A stretch of DNA of 16,287 bases. Source: Bacteroidales bacterium. GTDB taxonomy: Bacteria > Bacteroidota > Bacteroidia > Bacteroidales > P3. Below the pieces are notes generated by a model. That model did no database searches. It was not told the origin of the DNA and saw nothing but the letters and a program-made list of their open reading frames with translations. The position numbers were made by a program, and so were the translations under genes. The stretch lies in assembly GCA_021443125.1 (NCBI GenBank), contig JABUUQ010000002.1:440887-457173 (forward strand). The letters are read 5' to 3'. Shown one piece after another: positions 13,346 through 16,287 of this stretch; within the stretch, counting starts at the first letter, position 1; the number at the start of each line of letters is the position of its first letter.

Positions 13346-16287
13346 ATGAAACATATTGCTTGTAAATTATCGTTATTAATGCTTTGTTTGTGCTTTGTTT
13401 GTGTGTCTGCAAACGCACTTCCATACAAAGGTGCTACCAAGAAGACTACAACAAAAGCTTCTTCAGACCTTGAAAGATGCCGTAGAGCTCAAGGTTCTGC
13501 AGAATTAAGTATAAACAATGTTCGTGCACGTATTAACCAAGGTGGTAATATGTGGTATGATGGATCTACTGCAGCTTATTATGTGCCAAAGGATGGTGCT
13601 TCAACAGCAATGTTCTGTGCTGCTCTTTGGATTGGTGGTTTGGATGAGAACGACCAATTGCGTGTGGCTGCTTTGAGATTTGGTCAAGATGGTGATGACT
13701 TTTGGCCAGGTCCTTTGACAGTAGATGGAAATGCATCTGTAAATAAGGCTATTTGTGATGAATGGGACAAACTTTACAGAATCACAAAAGCAGAAGTTCA
13801 AGCTTTCGTTGCTTCTTTCGAATATGACGGAGCAGGAAACGTTATAAGTTATGACCCTGAACTTTTGACAGATGCTATTAGAACTTGGCCTGCTCATGGT
13901 AATACAGATTTAGGTCAATCAAAATTCTTAGCACCTTATTATGACCAAAATAGAAATGGTGTTTATGAACCTGAACAAGGTGATTATCCATACTATGATT
14001 TTGATGGTGTTTTGTGTCCTGCTAAAATAAAGGCTGAATTGCCTGCAGGTAGCCCTTACACTCCAACTCCTACAATGGAATCAGACTCTACTAATCCAAA
14101 CTATGGTACAGGTGGCAATCCTGCAACAGGAGGTTTGTTGGTAGACCAAGTGCTTAAAGGTGACGAAACTTTATGGTGGATATTCAACGATAAAGGTAAT
14201 TCTCACACTGAATCAAAATCAGAAAACCCTATCGGTCTTGAAATTAGAGCACAAGCTTTTGCTTTCACTATGAATAACGAAATCAATAATATGACTTTCT
14301 ATTCATATGAAATCATCAACCGTTCAACATTCACTCTTACAAATACATACTTCAGCCAATGGGTAGACCCAGACTTAGGTTATGCTGCTGATGACTATGT
14401 TGGTTGTGATGTAAGACGTGGTCTTGGTTATTGCTACAATGGTAAAGCGACTGACGGTCCTGGAACAGGTGCTTATTCAGGTACACCTCCAGCAGTTGGT
14501 ATCGACTTCTTCCAAGGTCCTTATATGGATCCTGATGGTAGAGATAATCCAAAAGTTGACGAAACTACATTCATCCAAAACTATCCTGAATTGGTTTCTG
14601 AATACACAGACCCAGCAACAGGTATGTTAAATCCTATTCTTTTGGCAGACAATGCTGAGAAATTTGTAGATTGTTGGTATCCTGCTTCAAAAGACTCTAT
14701 TGATGCATGCGCTATCAATGGTGTAAACTTTGGTAATGGTATCGTAGATGACGAGCGTTTTGGTATGAGAAGATTTGTATATTACAACAACTCAAGTGCA
14801 TCTAATGGTGAACCAGATAAAGCTACTGACTACTACAACTATTTGAGAGGTATTTGGAAAGATGGTTCAAGAATGAAATATGGTGGCAATGGTTACAACA
14901 CAGGTATCAATGACGCTATCGTTGCAGACTTCATGTTCCCTGGCAATAGTGATATTTGGGGATGGGGTACTCGTGTAAATGGTCATGAAGATTATGGTAA
15001 AGCTAATACATGGTCAGAAACAACAGCAGGCAACGCTCCTGGTGACAGACGATTCATGCAATCTGCTGGTCCTTTCACTTTGAAACCTGGTGCTGTTAAC
15101 TATATTACAGTGGGTATTCCTTTTGCACAAGCAACAAATGGCGACCAAAACTATTCAGTAGAACTTCTTCGTTCTGTTGACGACAAATGTCAAGCATTGT
15201 TTGACAACTGTTTCAATGTACTTGAAGGTCCTGACGCTCCAACAATTGTTGTTCAAGAACTTGATAGAGAAATTATTCTTTATTTGACAAATGAGGCAGG
15301 AAACAATAAGAATGAAGACTTCAAAGCTTTGGATGAATCAATTCAAAGAGAAGATAGATATGGTAATGAATACGACAGATACTACAGATTCGAAGGTTAC
15401 CAAATCTTCCAATTGAAAGACGAAACTGTTTCTATCGCTGAAATTTATGATAACTCAAAAGCTCGTTTGGTTGCTCAATGCGATATCGAGAACTACGATT
15501 CAACACAAAACAATCAAGCAATTGCAACTCTTGTAAACTATTCTCAAAATGCAACAACAGGTTTGTTGACTCCTCAAATCATGGTTGAGGGTGCTAATGC
15601 AGGTATCAGACATACTTTCAGAATCAAAGAAGATGCATTTGCAGAAACAACAGATAAGACAGTTGTAAATAATAAGAAATACTACTTTGTTGCTATTGCA
15701 TACGCTTACAACAACTTCAAGCAATATAGCCCAACTGATGCAGAAAAGGTTGATGGTCAAAGAGAGCCTTACCTTGCATCAAGAAAAATGGGTGATGGTA
15801 GTGCAATTGAATCTGTATGTGCAATACCTCACAAAACACAATCAGAACAATATGGTACAATAGTTAATTCTGCTTATGGCGTTTCTCCTGAAATCATTCG
15901 TTTAGAAGGTAATGGTAACGGAGGTATGGTACTTAACCTACAAGCTTCTTCTGTAGAATCTCTAATGGGTGCAAAAGGTAGCTATCCACTAGATGAAAAC
16001 GGAAATGTTGTAGCTTATAAGAATTTACTTGAAACTCCTGTTTATCAAGAAAACTATGGCCCACTTAACATTAAGATAGTAGACCCATTGAAAGTTAGAA
16101 CAGGTAACTATAAAATCAAATTAGTTCCTCCAGCTAGTTCAACCGGAACTGCTACAAATATCAACGAATGCACTTGGGTTATTACAAATGTAGATGAAAC
16201 TCAACCATTGTTTGATAATGTATATGCAATTGAATCAGAGCGTACAATAGGTTCAATCAACGAACAGATAGTATTTGATTTGGGTAT
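13346..16287 (+). CDS. Giant secreted surface protein, probable type IX secretion cargo (3' truncated by window)
   Basis: The frame runs from ATG 13346 to the window end without a stop, giving 980 codons so far. The N-terminus is a Sec signal peptide rich in Leu and Cys, cleaved probably at ANA/L (24/25). No lipoprotein Cys follows the cleavage site. The body has blocks I recall from very large uncharacterised Bacteroidota proteins that end in a type IX sorting domain: ALWIGGLDENDQLRVAA, DDFWPGPL, LWWIFNDKGNSHTE (from residue 276), NNMTFYSYEIINRS, and VGIDFFQGP. A calcium-loop-like segment DQNRNGVYEPEQGDYP begins at Asp200. The visible mature part has 13 cysteines, so disulfides are possible. 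Glycine codons are mostly GGT, suggesting high expression. The C-terminal sorting domain, needed to confirm type IX export, is outside the window. No enzymatic motif is seen; a structural, adhesive or receptor-partner role is only inference. Confidence 0.85.
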   Translation, partial: MKHIACKLSLLMLCLCFVCVSANALPYKGATKKTTTKASSDLERCRRAQGSAELSINNVRARINQGGNMWYDGSTAAYYVPKDGASTAMFCAALWIGGLDENDQLRVAALRFGQDGDDFWPGPLTVDGNASVNKAICDEWDKLYRITKAEVQAFVASFEYDGAGNVISYDPELLTDAIRTWPAHGNTDLGQSKFLAPYYDQNRNGVYEPEQGDYPYYDFDGVLCPAKIKAELPAGSPYTPTPTMESDSTNPNYGTGGNPATGGLLVDQVLKGDETLWWIFNDKGNSHTESKSENPIGLEIRAQAFAFTMNNEINNMTFYSYEIINRSTFTLTNTYFSQWVDPDLGYAADDYVGCDVRRGLGYCYNGKATDGPGTGAYSGTPPAVGIDFFQGPYMDPDGRDNPKVDETTFIQNYPELVSEYTDPATGMLNPILLADNAEKFVDCWYPASKDSIDACAINGVNFGNGIVDDERFGMRRFVYYNNSSASNGEPDKATDYYNYLRGIWKDGSRMKYGGNGYNTGINDAIVADFMFPGNSDIWGWGTRVNGHEDYGKANTWSETTAGNAPGDRRFMQSAGPFTLKPGAVNYITVGIPFAQATNGDQNYSVELLRSVDDKCQALFDNCFNVLEGPDAPTIVVQELDREIILYLTNEAGNNKNEDFKALDESIQREDRYGNEYDRYYRFEGYQIFQLKDETVSIAEIYDNSKARLVAQCDIENYDSTQNNQAIATLVNYSQNATTGLLTPQIMVEGANAGIRHTFRIKEDAFAETTDKTVVNNKKYYFVAIAYAYNNFKQYSPTDAEKVDGQREPYLASRKMGDGSAIESVCAIPHKTQSEQYGTIVNSAYGVSPEIIRLEGNGNGGMVLNLQASSVESLMGAKGSYPLDENGNVVAYKNLLETPVYQENYGPLNIKIVDPLKVRTGNYKIKLVPPASSTGTATNINECTWVITNVDETQPLFDNVYAIESERTIGSINEQIVFDLG

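Noticed and set aside
14418..14630. 70-codon plus-strand frame inside the giant surface protein gene
   Set aside because: Out-of-frame shadow within a continuous open frame that carries recognisable family blocks on both sides.
1..16287. CRISPR arrays, tRNA/rRNA genes, transposases, phage or defence genes
   Set aside because: No regularly spaced repeats, cloverleaf-like segments or proteins with such motifs were seen on either strand.

Overview
The window looks like a chromosomal segment of a low-GC member of the Bacteroidota, most likely order Bacteroidales. Three things point there: promoter-like TAnnTTTG boxes with an upstream TTG instead of E. coli-type elements, A-rich leaders without a clear Shine-Dalgarno sequence, and the gene content (a single fused SecDF, a TonB-dependent receptor with a carboxypeptidase-regulatory-like N-terminal domain, and a very large secreted protein of a type I associate with type IX secretion). 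I see no rRNA, tRNA, CRISPR array, insertion sequence or phage gene.

Layout. At 1-870 lies the 3' part of a tartrate-resistant/purple-acid-phosphatase-like metallophosphoesterase, closed by a hairpin terminator. At 1117-3846 is a compact four-gene operon for a 2-oxoacid:ferredoxin oxidoreductase (delta, alpha, beta, gamma), with its own promoter and a near-perfect terminator. A 374-bp structured spacer separates it from a convergent, minus-strand MFS transporter (4221-5654). A 548-bp AT-rich divergent spacer then leads to secDF (6203-9211). After a very strong hairpin come a small single-TM protein (9287-9586), a 1232-residue TonB-dependent receptor (9614-13312) and a giant secreted protein that starts at 13346 and is still open at the window end.

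How the genes work together. The oxidoreductase operon is a standard fermentative module that oxidises a 2-oxoacid, probably a branched-chain one or 2-oxoglutarate, to acyl-CoA with reduction of ferredoxin. The right half is an envelope and secretion block: SecDF powers late Sec export, through which both downstream signal-peptide proteins must pass. The receptor and the giant protein lie 33 nt apart and are probably co-expressed, so they are candidates for a two-component outer-membrane/cell-surface system of unknown substrate. That pair is the least explained part of the window. Its members belong to recognisable families, so I do not claim a wholly new system.
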